This document shows, piece after piece, positions 31,764-32,021 of a stretch of 32,021 nt of DNA (positions within the stretch are counted from its first letter, which is position 1; each line of letters begins with the position of its first letter). Source of the stretch: a bacterium (GTDB taxonomy: Bacteria > Bacillota > Clostridia > Oscillospirales > Oscillospiraceae); NCBI GenBank assembly GCA_004560305.1, contig SFVI01000017.1, forward strand, positions 1 to 32,021. Direction: 5' to 3'. The notes under the pieces are model-generated. The model was not told where the DNA came from and did no database searches. It worked only from the letters and a program-made list of their open reading frames with translations. The translations under genes and the position numbers were made by a program.

Positions 31764-31837
31764 AATGCTCTCCTAAGTACATTCTTTCGGAGAAAATTAT
31801 TGCCCCGGACAGGGAAAATTATACAGTAAGCAAACAA

Positions 31838-31856
31838 GCCCCGGAAGCTCCGGGGC
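31838..31856. terminator. GC-rich hairpin preceding repeat copy 3
   Basis: GCCCCGG (31838-31844) and CCGGGGC (31850-31856) form a perfect stem. It looks like a terminator whose gene is not on this side; on the minus strand it is followed by TTGTTTG. It could therefore end a minus-strand transcript from beyond the window. Confidence 0.5.
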
Positions 31857-31863
31857 CTGTTTC

Positions 31864-32021
31864 AGTCTGTCAAAGAAGCAGCCAAAGCCTCCCCTGTGTA
31901 AGGGGAGGTGGCAAAAATCTTTGATTTTTGACGGAGGGGTTGTAAAAGAAACGTTCCGAATTTGCATGACATAACCGATAATCCCGAACATTTTATAAAA
32001 CAATCCCTCAGTCAGCTTCGC
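31864..32021. repeat. 195-bp dispersed palindromic element, copy 3 (cut by window end)
   Basis: The first 158 bases of the element, in the same orientation as the other two copies, with five differences from copy 2. It starts eight bases after the hairpin at 31838-31856. Confidence 0.85.

Overview
The window reads as a chromosomal segment of a GC-rich, low-branching Firmicute (Bacillota, Clostridia, most likely the Oscillospiraceae group: Flavonifractor, Lawsonibacter or Oscillibacter-like). The support is GGAGG-type ribosome binding sites, TTGACA/TATAAT-type promoters, a perfect CIRCE operator in front of groES-groEL, a CotF-type coat protein, TGATG/ATGA operon overlaps, and dispersed intergenic repeats of a type I associate with this group. 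No rRNA, tRNA, CRISPR array, transposase or integrase was seen.

Layout. 1-1741: an SLC13/ArsB-type permease overlapping a Nudix hydrolase (minus). 1825-4256: a promoter, a guanidine-IV (mepA-motif)-like leader, a 79-residue protein of unknown function, a second copy of the same leader, a MATE exporter and a cytidylate-kinase-like protein. This is the most striking unit: two structurally matching terminator-type RNA switches in series, with an undescribed small gene between them. 4337-5865: a deleted remnant of a groEL 3' end, then an AT-richer module of a lipoprotein and a divergent XRE regulator sharing palindromic operators. 5866-7897: groES-groEL with CIRCE. 7952-10020: a translationally coupled rRNA-methyltransferase-like gene and a lipid kinase.

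10260-12719: an unknown 175-residue protein followed by cstA. 12995-14289: TatD nuclease and an SprT-like metalloprotein. 14304-18473: an amino-acid ABC transporter (binding protein, permease, ATPase) with a coupled M20 amidohydrolase, preceded by ARG-box-like repeats. 18683-19411: an acyl-ACP thioesterase (minus). 19620-19799: a probable structured small transcript of unknown class. 19934-20776: a patatin-like lipase. 21040-26533: an MMPL/RND transporter with a bactofilin-like tail, overlapping a large secreted GLUG-repeat protein. 26789-27658: a small membrane protein and a CotF-type coat protein pair. 27789-30227: a large orphan solute-binding lipoprotein behind four phased TTAAG repeats. 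30534-31763: an LCP-family cell wall protein (minus).

Intergenic DNA is rich in repeats. Three near-identical copies of a 195-bp palindromic element (12721, 18478 and 31864, the last cut by the window end) each start just after a terminator-like hairpin. A nested palindrome lies at 26650-26756. A 210-bp multi-hairpin block at 30278-30487 is bounded by a 17-bp direct repeat that copies the arm of the preceding terminator. All functional calls come from reading the sequence only; family names rest on motifs and known context, not on database searches.
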